Below, piece after piece: positions 11,149 to 21,081 of a stretch of 60,783 nucleotides of DNA. The notes beneath the pieces were generated by a model. It was not told the origin of the DNA and searched no databases. It saw only the letters and a list, made by a program, of their open reading frames with translations. The DNA lies in the NCBI RefSeq assembly GCF_018860635.1, contig NZ_JAHKPT010000036.1, forward strand, positions 20,071 through 80,853. The letters are read 5' to 3'. Numbering within the stretch: position 1 is the first letter of the stretch; each line of letters opens with the position of its first letter. Source of the DNA: Aliiglaciecola lipolytica. GTDB lineage: Bacteria > Pseudomonadota > Gammaproteobacteria > Enterobacterales > Alteromonadaceae. Both the position numbers and the translations under genes were made by a program.

Positions 11149-14100
11149 TTAATTGCCGGTTTCACGCCAATATATAATTCGATCGTTGCCACGAAATTGG
11201 CCAAAGGAGACTATCGCCGATGGATTACCAATCCCACTTTCACTGCCATTCCAATCATATTGTAAAAAATCATCCCAAGTGATTGAGCTATCACCGACGG
11301 GTAACAACTCAATCCGGTACTCACCCATTACTGAAATATCGGCATTTTCGACCGCAATACCTTCAAAACCGAGAGTCTTCCCACTTGTCATCCCAAAATC
11401 ACTGGTTAGTATGCTAATTGCCGATGTAGAGCCACCGCTAGTATCAGTAATACTGAAATCACTCGCAGTTAAGGTTAGTAAGGTACAAGTATCATCGGTG
11501 TTTTGAATAAAATCAGTTCCATTAAAATACTCAGTTGAAACGGGTAGCAGAATGTTTTCTGTCTCTGGGCCAAACCCGTTATCTATAACAATCCGTCCCC
11601 AACGATATTCAGTTCCGCCAATAGCCACTAAATTAAGCATATTATTAGTATCATCCAAAGCACCAACTGAAGAGACAGCATCACAGTCATCATTTATGTC
11701 ATAACTTTGATGGTAACAGACCGGCGCACTAGCATAAGTGCTGTCAGTGAAGAAACTCGGTAAAATGTTCATTTCCAAACTCGCCGAAAAAGGACCATAA
11801 GGCGTAGTTGATTTAGAATAATTTATATATGCATTATTTATTGTTAAGGCTCTGCTACCTGCAACGCCTTGATCGGTCACATCCATATCTAGAGAACCAT
11901 AAAAGTTGATACTGCCAACATGTCCACTATCAGACATAATTATATAATCTTCACTCGAAGAACCTAACCACGACCATAAACTATCTAGTTGATAGTGGGT
12001 GGTAATGTTTCCTTTTGCATTCATTGCGGTCACAACGAATTGTGGAGGTGTCGCAAAAGCCGTGTTCTGACCTAAATATGTAAAACCAGATGTTACCGCA
12101 CAGTTATCCGCTAACTGGGGCGAGTTTGCATTCACATCAAAATATGCGGGTATAAAGAGGCCCAAAGTAATAGGGCTGCCGCCGCCGGCAGAAGTGGAGC
12201 CTATCGTATGACCGAAATAATCTGCATCACGAATATCCAAATTAACCGTCCCATACTCAGCATAATCGGCGGTAAAACTATACACACCATTACTGCTGGC
12301 AATATTTGTATTACTGGCAGAAATGACACTTGACTTAAAGCTGCCGGTTTCAGAGGCGACAATAGTACCGCTTTGCGCATACGTCAGCACACCGCTATCA
12401 CCGCTGATACTTGTTGGAAGAGCTCGCTGTAGCCACAATTCAATTTGCTGTGGCTGATAGTTAGGTAAAATCCCGTTTTCACTTCCCCGCGCTGTCACCT
12501 CTAAGCCAAACTCCCCCCCTGCTCGACTCAAAGACGTAGTTGAAGTAGATTGTATGTCTATTCTGTCAGGGTAAACCACAAATTGAGTAGACCCACTTAA
12601 GTAAGTGGCATCATCAATTTCACTTTGCACAGATAGACTTATTTGTCCCGCGTCTGCATAAGAGAAAGCCCCTAAAGAGGCGTAACCATTACTATCGAAA
12701 GTCAATGACACTGTAGCGTCTGAGCCTGAGTTAATAGTGCCACTTCCGGTTTGTACTGGCGTTAAACAGCTACTCGGGTCATCACAACTTAAATTAAAGG
12801 TCAAATCTTGGGCCCCCACAAGGGCTGCGACACATTGATTACTGCCACTGGAATCATCCGTTTGAATTGCCCGTAGTTGAGCCGAAGTAAAGTTACTCTC
12901 GGCTATCTGATCAGGGAAAGTGTCTGTTTTGCTAGCACCGATAAACTGAAAACCAGCATCACTGAAGGTTAAATCACAACTTCCACCTGAGACCCCGGTA
13001 CATTCAACATTTTCATCCACCACATCTAAGGTCACAGTACCAGGATCAGGTTTACTCAAGGTTAAACTGGCTGGAGTATCCGCTAAAATAGTTACCGTTT
13101 CACCATCAGGCCAACCAGTATTAGGGCTCACCTTAACGGTAATATCTTGATCATAAAGCTCACTACAACTTTCATTAGCACAGGCTTTTATAGTGACAGG
13201 CTCAGGGTCGCAGGTTAAACCATTGCCATCATGATCAATTAGGTATTTATACACAAACGAACAAGTACTTAGGGCATCTTTGTCGAAATTCACCTCTGTG
13301 CTAGTTTGCACATAGTTATAAATACGAACTTCATCAAATTCGCCATTTGCAGAATTTTGAGTACTGCCATTGGAGAGATAGGCACTGCGATTATCACCTA
13401 TGTATAAAGTGTCAAAATCGCCTATTTCAGTACTTAATCCCGATTGCGCAGTAATAGAAACACTTTGCTTAACGCCATCTAAATAGATTGCACTTGTTTT
13501 TGACTCTAAATCATAAGTTACTGCAACATGCACCCAAGTATCGGCTGCATAGGAAAGGCTCAATTTAGTTTGTGCACCAAAATTAAGGTCGTTTTCATCT
13601 TCTAGTTTAAAATCAAGCTGGCCACCGCTTAAAATCGCAAAGTAAAAGAAGCGAGAGTTACCCACATCACCTCCTACATCGGTTGATGCATCAAATAGCT
13701 GACGGGAATTGCCTGAATTCCAAGCCTCATTACTGCGATACCAAAATGAAATACTTCCTTTGTTGCCTATGACATTAACATCGATACCTGTGTCAATCCC
13801 ATTAAACTGGCTGTCTAAGCTAGCACTAGCAGGTATTTCCATAGCACGACAGGCAACTTGTTCCGATGGATTAATGGGGATTGCCGCACCTAACGCCGTT
13901 GCATGATAGCCATTACTGGAGGAATCCGTGACTGTGTTGGCGCCTAGCCATTCACTTTGCTCAAATTGATATTGAGCAACTAGAATATCCGTTTCACAGG
14001 TAATACAAACACTTTCTGACTCCGTAAACAGGTTATCCACTTCCTCTTGACTCAACTGCCCTTGATATAGACGCACATCATCTATTTCACCCATAAAGTA

Positions 14101-15492
14101 GTCTTTCAAGTCATCGGGTGCAGATTCATTGTCACCGGTGTGAGATGCCCCAGCACCTAATATTATTGGCTCAGGGTTTCCGCCAATACCGCCTGTGTAA
14201 GTGTTAGTTGCAACTAATTGTTTATCAATATAAATTTTAATCCCAGAGCTGCCAAATGTGTACACCAAATGGTGCCATTGATTTTCAGAAATTAAGTTTG
14301 CGCTAGAGCTAAGATTGTAATTATTTGAGGTCGACTGGTGCCTGGCCTTGATGGCTCCATTTGACCCAACGTATATCGTTAAGTGTCCACCGCCGCTATC
14401 AAACCCCGTAGAATCTTTTGAAAATAGGGCTCGTCCATTAAAGTATGAATTACTTGGAGGGTCTAAATCATCAAGTCGAAACCACATGGCGATACTGCCA
14501 TCGCTCAATTCAAAATTAGCATCGTGGGGAATATTGATATGTTCGCCGTTACCGGCATATTCACTGGCTTGACATAGCTTACCGTTGATATCAATGTTAG
14601 CACCGTCAATTGCGGTACCATTTTTACCAGCAACAATATCGATAACTTCGCCACTGGTGCCATCTAATGAGCAAACATCCATTGGCCAATGGGAGACTAA
14701 AACTGCGTCTAATTCTTCGCAATCTGGTTCTGTACTAGCCAAACTAAGCACTTGTGAATTTGAAAGTTTAAAGTCATAGATATAAACGTCTTCAAATTGT
14801 CCATTTGCTGAGTTACCCGTACCTTGGTTAACAATATAATTGCTGCGATTATCACCGATATAGAGAGTATCCATATCGCCAAGAAAATTGCGTAAGCTAC
14901 TATCGGATCTTGTTAAAACCGTTCCAGATCCACCAGAAATTTCATAAATTTGAATCCGCTTATTTGATAAGTCCCATGTAACGGTAATGTGAACCCATTC
15001 ATCTGCAGCATAGGATAACCCCGTGCGCTCGGCAGTAATATCGTAATCATTGTCGTCTTCTATGCCAAACTGTAAAGTTCCTCCCCCCAATGAGAGATAA
15101 AAATACTTATCCTGGCTAGGTGCTTGGTTTGATGCATCGAGTAACTGCCGTTTAGTTGAGTTAGACCAAGACAAATTGCTGCGATACCAAAAGGCGATAC
15201 TACCGTCATTACCAACCTGATTTAAATCAACTTGCGTATCCACTGCGTCTTGCTCAGAAGAACTTGTATTGCGAGGAACATTTAATAAACGGCACGAGCC
15301 AGCTGAATACGAGACAGGTGAAACATCGCCAATTGGACTACCATGGTTGTTCTTATCAGAACTATCTAAGACAGAATCACTACCTGTCCATTCCAACTGA
15401 TTAAATTGATAAAACCCTTCAATTTCATCAGCGTCAACAGCCCAGCTTGCCAACAGTAAAAAAACAACTGCATATAGAATTCTCATCTTCAC
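11149..15492 (-). CDS. mshQ: MSHA biogenesis protein MshQ with three LamG-like domains
   Basis: 1447 aa exported protein. A signal peptide (about residues 1-21) is followed by three concanavalin A/LamG-like domains at about 26-250, 265-490 and 503-735. A Cys-rich, beta-rich central region with repeated GTVTLD- and GYASLGAFSYADAGQ-type segments follows, and the C-terminus has the MshQ/DUF6701 character (WGRIVIDNGFGPETENILLPV, ending in DRIIYWRETGN). MshQ is the terminal msh gene and is thought to sit at the pilus tip or surface as an adhesin-like component, but its biochemical role is not established. LamG domains suggest binding to glycans or proteins. It overlaps mshP by four bases. Domains 1 and 3 resemble each other more than domain 2, pointing to an internal duplication. 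Confidence 0.9.
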   Translation of the reverse strand: MKMRILYAVVFLLLASWAVDADEIEGFYQFNQLEWTGSDSVLDSSDKNNHGSPIGDVSPVSYSAGSCRLLNVPRNTSSSEQDAVDTQVDLNQVGNDGSIAFWYRSNLSWSNSTKRQLLDASNQAPSQDKYFYLSLGGGTLQFGIEDDNDYDITAERTGLSYAADEWVHITVTWDLSNKRIQIYEISGGSGTVLTRSDSSLRNFLGDMDTLYIGDNRSNYIVNQGTGNSANGQFEDVYIYDFKLSNSQVLSLASTEPDCEELDAVLVSHWPMDVCSLDGTSGEVIDIVAGKNGTAIDGANIDINGKLCQASEYAGNGEHINIPHDANFELSDGSIAMWFRLDDLDPPSNSYFNGRALFSKDSTGFDSGGGHLTIYVGSNGAIKARHQSTSNNYNLSSSANLISENQWHHLVYTFGSSGIKIYIDKQLVATNTYTGGIGGNPEPIILGAGASHTGDNESAPDDLKDYFMGEIDDVRLYQGQLSQEEVDNLFTESESVCITCETDILVAQYQFEQSEWLGANTVTDSSSNGYHATALGAAIPINPSEQVACRAMEIPASASLDSQFNGIDTGIDVNVIGNKGSISFWYRSNEAWNSGNSRQLFDASTDVGGDVGNSRFFYFAILSGGQLDFKLEDENDLNFGAQTKLSLSYAADTWVHVAVTYDLESKTSAIYLDGVKQSVSITAQSGLSTEIGDFDTLYIGDNRSAYLSNGSTQNSANGEFDEVRIYNYVQTSTEVNFDKDALSTCSFVYKYLIDHDGNGLTCDPEPVTIKACANESCSELYDQDITVKVSPNTGWPDGETVTILADTPASLTLSKPDPGTVTLDVVDENVECTGVSGGSCDLTFSDAGFQFIGASKTDTFPDQIAESNFTSAQLRAIQTDDSSGSNQCVAALVGAQDLTFNLSCDDPSSCLTPVQTGSGTINSGSDATVSLTFDSNGYASLGAFSYADAGQISLSVQSEIDDATYLSGSTQFVVYPDRIDIQSTSTTSLSRAGGEFGLEVTARGSENGILPNYQPQQIELWLQRALPTSISGDSGVLTYAQSGTIVASETGSFKSSVISASNTNIASSNGVYSFTADYAEYGTVNLDIRDADYFGHTIGSTSAGGGSPITLGLFIPAYFDVNANSPQLADNCAVTSGFTYLGQNTAFATPPQFVVTAMNAKGNITTHYQLDSLWSWLGSSSEDYIIMSDSGHVGSINFYGSLDMDVTDQGVAGSRALTINNAYINYSKSTTPYGPFSASLEMNILPSFFTDSTYASAPVCYHQSYDINDDCDAVSSVGALDDTNNMLNLVAIGGTEYRWGRIVIDNGFGPETENILLPVSTEYFNGTDFIQNTDDTCTLLTLTASDFSITDTSGGSTSAISILTSDFGMTSGKTLGFEGIAVENADISVMGEYRIELLPVGDSSITWDDFLQYDWNGSESGIGNPSAIVSFGQFRGNDRIIYWRETGN

Positions 15493-15923
15493 TCCACAAT
15501 TGCATCAACTGCCACAGTTCGACTAGCAACTATCCTTCCTGATTGGCAAATTCCAGTACTTTCAAAATGGTAGTACTGGGTGGTCTCATCTTCATATCCA
15601 GTGGTTAAGGTGCAACTTGAGACAGTGAGACAGTTCTGTAGTCCTGGCACGGAAGCGAAGGAAAACGTACTTAAGCTATCGCAACTACCAGACCCATCTT
15701 GAGTTAAAGGAAATGCGTCTTTAACATTGCGCTCCATTGATGATTGAGCAGCATGTAATGCTCTAGCACCATAAACTTCATGAATCACTGAATCTGCTGA
15801 GGCGCTTAAAAGTTTGACCATGGTTAAACCTAAAATGGCCATGACAATTATCACAAACAACGCAATTATGATCATGCTCCCGGATTGTCTTTTAGGGCTG
15901 CTTTGCGCTGATTTAAGGGACAT
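15489..15923 (-). CDS. mshP: MSHA minor pilin-like protein MshP
   Basis: About 144 aa with a prepilin-like N-terminus of the PilX/MshP kind: SGSMIIIALFVIIVMAILGL, a hydrophobic helix preceded by a short charged leader. The rest is a small periplasmic domain with several cysteines (GSGSCDS, QNCLTVSSCTL). MshP is taken to be a minor pseudopilin primed together with MshO, MshC and MshD. The frame is open to 15965; the ATG at 15923 is preferred because it gives a normal leader and an 11-base overlap with mshO, but neither start has a strong ribosome-binding site. Confidence 0.87.
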   Translation of the reverse strand: MSLKSAQSSPKRQSGSMIIIALFVIIVMAILGLTMVKLLSASADSVIHEVYGARALHAAQSSMERNVKDAFPLTQDGSGSCDSLSTFSFASVPGLQNCLTVSSCTLTTGYEDETTQYYHFESTGICQSGRIVASRTVAVDAIVE

Positions 15924-16734
15924 TAGGAATATGTATCTCGTTATTAAAAACAACGAGCTCCTCATTCAATTCGAATCTTAACAGGGTAATCACAAAAGCA
16001 TTGCGGGTTAAACTCGACTCTGCAATTCGAAATGGCAAATCTTGAGTTGAACCGGACAAATCATTTTGAATATTTTCCGCCATTAATACCGCTCCAACAA
16101 GAGATGTTGATTGAGTACTAGAGGTTGGATACTGTTGTTTACGATAGAGTTTATTGTCGGTAATACAAAAACTGACTGGAGCACCTGTAATATATGCTCG
16201 TGAACTGGGTGACTCAGTTTCAAATTGTTCGCTGGATGCCAAAGGTACCAACAACTTTTTAGAATCTGCCGGATCTAATTCAGGCTCGCCCCCCAACAGA
16301 AACCTACGATCAGAATCAGCATAAACGTCATCTACTGAGGTAGGATAAACGATAATGGATTGACCACTTTCATAATTATAATCATTGATGGCTGCATCGG
16401 TCGCAATCAGTTTCACTTCATCAGCAGCAGGTTCTGGCGCTACAGGTAAATCAAAATAGAAACTACTAAACAAAATGGGGGTAAATTCCAAACATTGAAT
16501 TGAACTATTACCAGCTATTCGTAAGCTATTTGGAAGCGCATTATTTATTTCTAAGTTCATTCGTTGCACAGCAAAACGACCTTGGCTTAACAATTTGTCT
16601 CGCTCAACCACGTCCACATATATTTCTGTTCCGGTGCGAATAAAACCTGCGATCCCAACAGACACAACACTTAATACCACCAGCACCGTGATTAATTCAA
16701 TTAATGTAAAGCCCTTATGTTTGCAGCTTGCCAT
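15913..16734 (-). CDS. mshO: MSHA minor pilin MshO
   Basis: 273 aa type IV prepilin-like protein. The leader MASCKHKG is followed by FTLIELITVLVVLSVVSVG, with the Gly/Phe PilD cleavage site and the Glu at position 5 of the mature protein. The globular part belongs to the PilW/MshO kind of large minor pilins. Its start shares one base with the mshD stop (TAATG), showing translational coupling within the operon. Confidence 0.93.
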   Translation of the reverse strand: MASCKHKGFTLIELITVLVVLSVVSVGIAGFIRTGTEIYVDVVERDKLLSQGRFAVQRMNLEINNALPNSLRIAGNSSIQCLEFTPILFSSFYFDLPVAPEPAADEVKLIATDAAINDYNYESGQSIIVYPTSVDDVYADSDRRFLLGGEPELDPADSKKLLVPLASSEQFETESPSSRAYITGAPVSFCITDNKLYRKQQYPTSSTQSTSLVGAVLMAENIQNDLSGSTQDLPFRIAESSLTRNAFVITLLRFELNEELVVFNNEIHIPNVP

Positions 16735-17339
16735 TAATAATTACTCCGATACGTCGAAAACTGGAGAGTTTCACCACTTGGTGTAGTCACATTAACTAAA
16801 ATCAGCTTGGATGACTGATCATTATCTGTAATGCCATCCATATCGCCGTCGTAGGTGACCAATACCGATACACTGAACCCTGCATATAAGTTTTGGCCAT
16901 TCACTAACAGTATTTCACCTAATGAATTACGGATAATTGCATCGGAATAACCAGCTCCTTGCTGCAAACCATGATAATCATCTACATCATCGAAATTTGA
17001 ATCGGGATAACTCCGAAACTCTGAGCTATCAGGGCCAAAGTTGCCTATCGCAGTGCAAGCAGACTCACCGGCATCATCAAAATCACCATCATCATTTAAG
17101 TCATCGTTGCAACGAGTATTGTTCTGACTATTTTCGTCATAAGCTTTTGCAGTAATTTCTCGAATAAGCGTATTAGCCAGCTCTGTGGCCCGCACTTGCA
17201 TTATAGGATCAACACTTTTGCGGGCTTGAGGAAATATCAAACTGGTAATAAAGGTCAAAGCAATAGCAAAAATCACAATCCCGATAATCAGCTCTATTAA
17301 GGTAAACCCCGTTTGATTTTTAGCACTATTCACAGGCAT
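16734..17339 (-). CDS. mshD: MSHA minor pilin MshD
   Basis: 201 aa. The leader MPVNSAKNQTG is followed by FTLIELIIGIVIFAIALTF, a PilV-type minor pilin N-terminus with the conserved Glu5. The middle contains an Asp/Asn-rich stretch (CNDDLNDDGDFDDAGESAC and DGDMDGITDND) that looks like calcium-binding or simply acidic loops. The frame is open to 17378, but the ATG at 17339 has an AGGGG ribosome-binding site at good spacing and is chosen. It overlaps mshC by 14 bases. Confidence 0.93.
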   Translation of the reverse strand: MPVNSAKNQTGFTLIELIIGIVIFAIALTFITSLIFPQARKSVDPIMQVRATELANTLIREITAKAYDENSQNNTRCNDDLNDDGDFDDAGESACTAIGNFGPDSSEFRSYPDSNFDDVDDYHGLQQGAGYSDAIIRNSLGEILLVNGQNLYAGFSVSVLVTYDGDMDGITDNDQSSKLILVNVTTPSGETLQFSTYRSNY

Positions 17340-17859
17340 GTATATACCCCTGTGATTCAATGCATACCGACACCGCACTTTCGCCCTGTAAGACTACTTC
17401 AATATCGTTAGCACAAAAACCACTGCCATTGTTTGCGCAACCAAATCGGTTAAACAGTATGCTACCGCCACCACTAGTGATAGTTACATTATCAGCATCC
17501 ATCTCGTCTATATTAGCGACAACATATGCAGCGTCTTCGGAGGTATCTATAGTCGTCGCACAAGAAAGTGCTCTGCTGCTGTTTTTATAAACAAGTGTAG
17601 GGGGACCGAAAGAAGAGTTTGCTCCTGTAAACACGTTTACTTGGAAGCAATAACTGTCGCGAGTATCGTTCATTGCACGTTGTTGCATAGTGCGTAAAGA
17701 AGAAATGAGTCGCGCTTGGTAGGTGTATTCAGCCAAGCCCCCGCCAGTTTGGAAGCGAGGAGCTACGACTACGGTAAGAATACCAAGTATAATAATCACC
17801 ACAACCAGCTCCACTATTGTGAAGCCAATTGCACTTCTAATATTTGATGATGTTCTCAC
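17326..17859 (-). CDS. mshC: MSHA minor pilin MshC
   Basis: 177 aa prepilin with leader MRTSSNIRSAIG and the mature start FTIVELVVVIIILGILTVV, a GspH/FimT-like minor pilin. Disulfide-forming cysteines lie in the C-terminal half (CANNGSGFCAND). It follows the major pilin gene after a 42-base gap and would help prime pilus assembly with MshD, MshO and MshP. Confidence 0.93.
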   Translation of the reverse strand: MRTSSNIRSAIGFTIVELVVVIIILGILTVVVAPRFQTGGGLAEYTYQARLISSLRTMQQRAMNDTRDSYCFQVNVFTGANSSFGPPTLVYKNSSRALSCATTIDTSEDAAYVVANIDEMDADNVTITSGGGSILFNRFGCANNGSGFCANDIEVVLQGESAVSVCIESQGYIHACE

Positions 17860-17901
17860 CGTTATTCATCTGCAAAAACCAGTTTTACTTGGCTTTGCTG
17901 A

Positions 17902-18414
17902 TTAACAACCAGTATCGACTACTGTAATAACAGGTGCGCTATTTGCGTTAGCCGCATCAGTGTAGATAACGTGACATTCATCGTCAGTGTAGTCTGTAGT
18001 TGCTGAACCAGGTGCAATCCCAAAAGATCCAGCATCAGGCGTAGTATCGCCTGCAGCACCAACCACAAAATTGAAGTCAGTACCAATATCCAACTGTACC
18101 CAACCGGCTAGCATTGCTTCTGTCATCAACTCAGCATCTGGGTAACCAAAGTCAGTTTGAACATCAACACCACTGACAGATACTTCTGACGTATCATCAC
18201 CAGCATTGGCAACAGTTTGCTGACCAGCGATCGCTGATTTAGCATAAACCAGTTGTGCGCCACTTTGCATAGCCGCTTTCACTCCCTTGAGAGTAGATGC
18301 GGTAGCATCACTGCTTAAGTCAATAAATCTTGGTGCGGCAGTCACAGCCAAGATACCTAAGATCACAATGACTATGATCAATTCTATTAATGTAAATCCG
18401 CGTTGTTGTTGCAT
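17902..18414 (-). CDS. mshA: MSHA major pilin MshA
   Basis: 170 aa. The short leader MQQQRG is followed by the mature N-terminus FTLIELIIVIVILGILAVTA, then PRFIDLSSDATASTLKGVKA, closely matching Vibrio MshA. The C-terminal part has the Cys pair (DDECHVIY and DTGC at the end) that closes the D-region loop of type IVa pilins. Gene position between mshB and mshC also marks it as the major subunit. An AT-rich 121-base gap (18415-18535) precedes it and ends in a GAGGA ribosome-binding site, so a dedicated promoter for high expression is likely, though no clear boxes could be assigned. Confidence 0.95.
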   Translation of the reverse strand: MQQQRGFTLIELIIVIVILGILAVTAAPRFIDLSSDATASTLKGVKAAMQSGAQLVYAKSAIAGQQTVANAGDDTSEVSVSGVDVQTDFGYPDAELMTEAMLAGWVQLDIGTDFNFVVGAAGDTTPDAGSFGIAPGSATTDYTDDECHVIYTDAANANSAPVITVVDTGC

Positions 18415-18535
18415 GGTAGTATCCTCATTTTAAATTCTATAATGTCAAAATTTCAATCTGTTTTAAACAACGATATAGCTAATATAAGTATGTTTAACTA
18501 TACACAGTTATTTTTTTTAGTTATTAGGCTTTAGT

Positions 18536-19177
18536 TTAATTATTACTAAAAACAACAACTTGGCCAATTCTAGGGTCGTATATAAAACCGTTACCTGAAT
18601 TTCTATCAGTCGGTTCTACCGTTAAATTCTTAATCGTTTGAGTCAGGTAGTAGAAACATAAGTCGTTACCACCAGAACCTTGTCCGTCACTCGAATTAGT
18701 GAAATAACGATAGTCTTCAAAAGGCAGATCATTCCAATCTGAAGAGATTGTAGGTGCACTTTGCATAATCAAATTAAACGTACTTTCACAATCTAAGTTA
18801 TTAATATTGTCATCTTCACTACTAGAGTCATTACTGAGTTGTCCAGTGGGGTAGCCTGTATCTTTGTCAATTCCGACTTGCACACCATCAATCACCACAG
18901 AAGTACTATTTGTACCAAAATTTTCCTCTGGGCGTCCCTCTAATTCCCAAGCAGCTCTGACTAAACCAACACCTGTCGCAAAACCACCGGCCACGCCTTC
19001 AACAGTCGCATCTTCAGCGTCTTTAGTGATATCTAACATTCGTGGCAATGCGGTAGCTGCAAGCAACCCCAATACTATGACCACTACGACCAGTTCGATG
19101 AGGGTAAAACCTCGTTGTTTAGTTTGCATGATTAACCCACCTTTTAGCTGATTAGAGGTATTATTTGAAAAATTCAT
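18536..19177 (-). CDS. mshB: MSHA pilin-like protein MshB
   Basis: 213 aa from the first ATG, 197 aa from the second. The prepilin signature QRG/FTLIELVVVVIVLGLLA is followed by PRMLDITKDAEDATVEG, as in MshB, a pilin-like minor subunit. Two starts are credible: 19177 has a near-perfect GGAGG six bases upstream and yields a 23-residue leader; 19129 has AAGGTGGG upstream and yields the usual seven-residue leader MQTKQRG. The annotation uses the start with the stronger site. A 113-base AT-rich gap before mshF's end may contain a promoter. Confidence 0.9.
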   Translation of the reverse strand: MNFSNNTSNQLKGGLIMQTKQRGFTLIELVVVVIVLGLLAATALPRMLDITKDAEDATVEGVAGGFATGVGLVRAAWELEGRPEENFGTNSTSVVIDGVQVGIDKDTGYPTGQLSNDSSSEDDNINNLDCESTFNLIMQSAPTISSDWNDLPFEDYRYFTNSSDGQGSGGNDLCFYYLTQTIKNLTVEPTDRNSGNGFIYDPRIGQVVVFSNN

Positions 19178-19290
19178 AATTGACCTCCATTTAGTACCTA
19201 TTATTAATTTATATAATTAGTTTGTCACAATTTATTTTCGTAAATTATTGTATTTACGTTAATTTTCCCGAGCCCAAGTTTCATTTATCG

Positions 19291-19821
19291 TTAACTTTTT
19301 AAGGCGCTCACTTGTCCCGTTGCTAACTGATATTCAAAATATGGTCCAACGGATAATCTAAAACGGCATTTTGCATCATCTACGGCATCTTCAGGATCCG
19401 TATCCGAAAAATACTCTGCATATACCTTAAACCCTTCCACACTCATAGAAACATTGAGAATGGTTTGCCATAACTTGCCACAACCTTCAGTGCTAGGTGT
19501 TGCTTTAGGGTAGCCATTTAAACCCATTTCAATCGGTCGCCTATCTTTTTCAACCGCTTGGTTATCGTTATCAGGCTGCGACTCATAATGCACCAACACG
19601 ATAATTCTCGGGCGACCTTCGGCCTGCCATTGCCAATGTGAGTTAGTCACACTTTGTGAAAAACGTTGTTGTAAGTTTTCCATTGCAATGTATTTCATGT
19701 CAGGCGAACTATTATTAAAGTACAGCACAAAACTAGTGAGAATAGTAATAAACACTATTAACACAACAATTTTGCCGAATAGTTGGCTGCTACTTTCTTG
19801 TCCCGCCTGATTTTTATCCAA
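19291..19821 (-). CDS. mshF: MSHA biogenesis protein MshF
   Basis: 176 aa. One N-terminal membrane helix (about residues 15-35, IVVLIVFITILTSFVLYF) and a periplasmic domain with WQWQAEGRPRIIVLVHY and a C-terminal Cys pair. It lacks a prepilin cleavage motif. MshF is a conserved but biochemically uncharacterised msh gene product; the assignment rests mainly on position between mshG and mshB plus the single-span architecture. It starts 30 bases after mshG. Confidence 0.82.
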   Translation of the reverse strand: MDKNQAGQESSSQLFGKIVVLIVFITILTSFVLYFNNSSPDMKYIAMENLQQRFSQSVTNSHWQWQAEGRPRIIVLVHYESQPDNDNQAVEKDRRPIEMGLNGYPKATPSTEGCGKLWQTILNVSMSVEGFKVYAEYFSDTDPEDAVDDAKCRFRLSVGPYFEYQLATGQVSALKS

Positions 19822-19851
19822 TTTCTTTCCTAATTACGCGCTTTAGGCTAA

Positions 19852-21081
19852 CTATCTGCCTTTATACGCACCCATCATTTCCCACATTGGGGTAAAGATA
19901 CCTAAAGCTAGAATTAGCACCATTACCGCCACAATTACGATTAATATAGGTTCAATTTTAGACGTTAAGCTCTTTAAATCATAATCTACTTCGCGTTCGT
20001 AATAGTCAGCTACCTCAGCTAGCAGCTCGTCAACCCGCCCGGTTTCTTCGCCAACGGTTATCATTTGCATAACCAAAGGCGTAAACAATTCACTTGAATG
20101 GGCCACTCGAGATAAACTTTCACCCTTTTCGATACTGCGCCGCATATTCAAGATTCTTTCTGACATATAGCGATTATCAACCGCATCAGCAACTAAATTT
20201 AGCGCTGCAGTAAGAGGAACACCAGACACCAACATCATCGAGAAACTACGCGCAAAACGTCCTAACAAAGTACGTTCTAGAACACCGCCAATGACCGGTA
20301 AATTCAACTTGCGCTTATCCCATTTATAGCGTCCGACATCGGTGTTTAAATACCGTCTAATGGCGTAAATCACGCCACCGATGATAAGTAGCATAAACGG
20401 CCATTTAGTTAAAAACATATCCGACATGCCGATCAAAAATCGAGTCATCAATGGAAGCTCTGCGTCGAACTTTTTAAACATGTCGGCAAATACGGGAATG
20501 ACAAAGATGTTCATTACAATTAAAGCGGCAATTAATGCGAGAACCACGAAAAAGGGATAACGCATTGCTGATTTAATTTGTTTACGAGTTTCTTGCTCGC
20601 GAATTAAATAATCGGATAGCTGTAAAAATGCATCGTCCAATTTACCGGTGTTTTCCCCCACATGGACAACTGAAACAAATAATTGATTAAATATTTCAGG
20701 ATGCTGATGCAATGCAGATGACAGCGTCCGTCCACGTTCCAATTGCTCAACAACGTCTTTCAACGCCATTTCCATGCGCTTCGAATTAGTTGAATCTGCT
20801 AACCCATTTACCGCACGCAATATGGGTATCCCTGCACGAGTAAGCGAATACATTTGGCGGGAAAAAATAACTAAATCTTCTAAACTAACTTTAGGGGTGA
20901 AAAAGTTAATTTCATTACTTTGTTTTTTAGTACCACTTTGCTCGGTACTTTCATAAATATTTAGCGGAGTTACGTTGCGACCAAGCAATATTTTTGCAGC
21001 GGTAGACTGATCTACAGCTTCAATTAGGCCGCTGGTTAACTCACCATTAGATGCCCGTCCAGTGTAATTAAACTGAGCCAT
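19852..21081 (-). CDS. mshG: MSHA platform protein MshG (PilC/GspF family)
   Basis: 409 aa polytopic inner-membrane protein with two repeats of the GspF domain: the first near residues 70-195 (IFSRQMYSLTRAGIPILRAV) and the second near 275-400 (RFARSFSMMLVSGVPLTAAL), with three membrane helices at about 170-195, 215-238 and 375-400. It couples the MshE ATPase to pilin extraction from the membrane. The start overlaps mshE by 14 bases. Confidence 0.96.
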   Translation of the reverse strand: MAQFNYTGRASNGELTSGLIEAVDQSTAAKILLGRNVTPLNIYESTEQSGTKKQSNEINFFTPKVSLEDLVIFSRQMYSLTRAGIPILRAVNGLADSTNSKRMEMALKDVVEQLERGRTLSSALHQHPEIFNQLFVSVVHVGENTGKLDDAFLQLSDYLIREQETRKQIKSAMRYPFFVVLALIAALIVMNIFVIPVFADMFKKFDAELPLMTRFLIGMSDMFLTKWPFMLLIIGGVIYAIRRYLNTDVGRYKWDKRKLNLPVIGGVLERTLLGRFARSFSMMLVSGVPLTAALNLVADAVDNRYMSERILNMRRSIEKGESLSRVAHSSELFTPLVMQMITVGEETGRVDELLAEVADYYEREVDYDLKSLTSKIEPILIVIVAVMVLILALGIFTPMWEMMGAYKGR

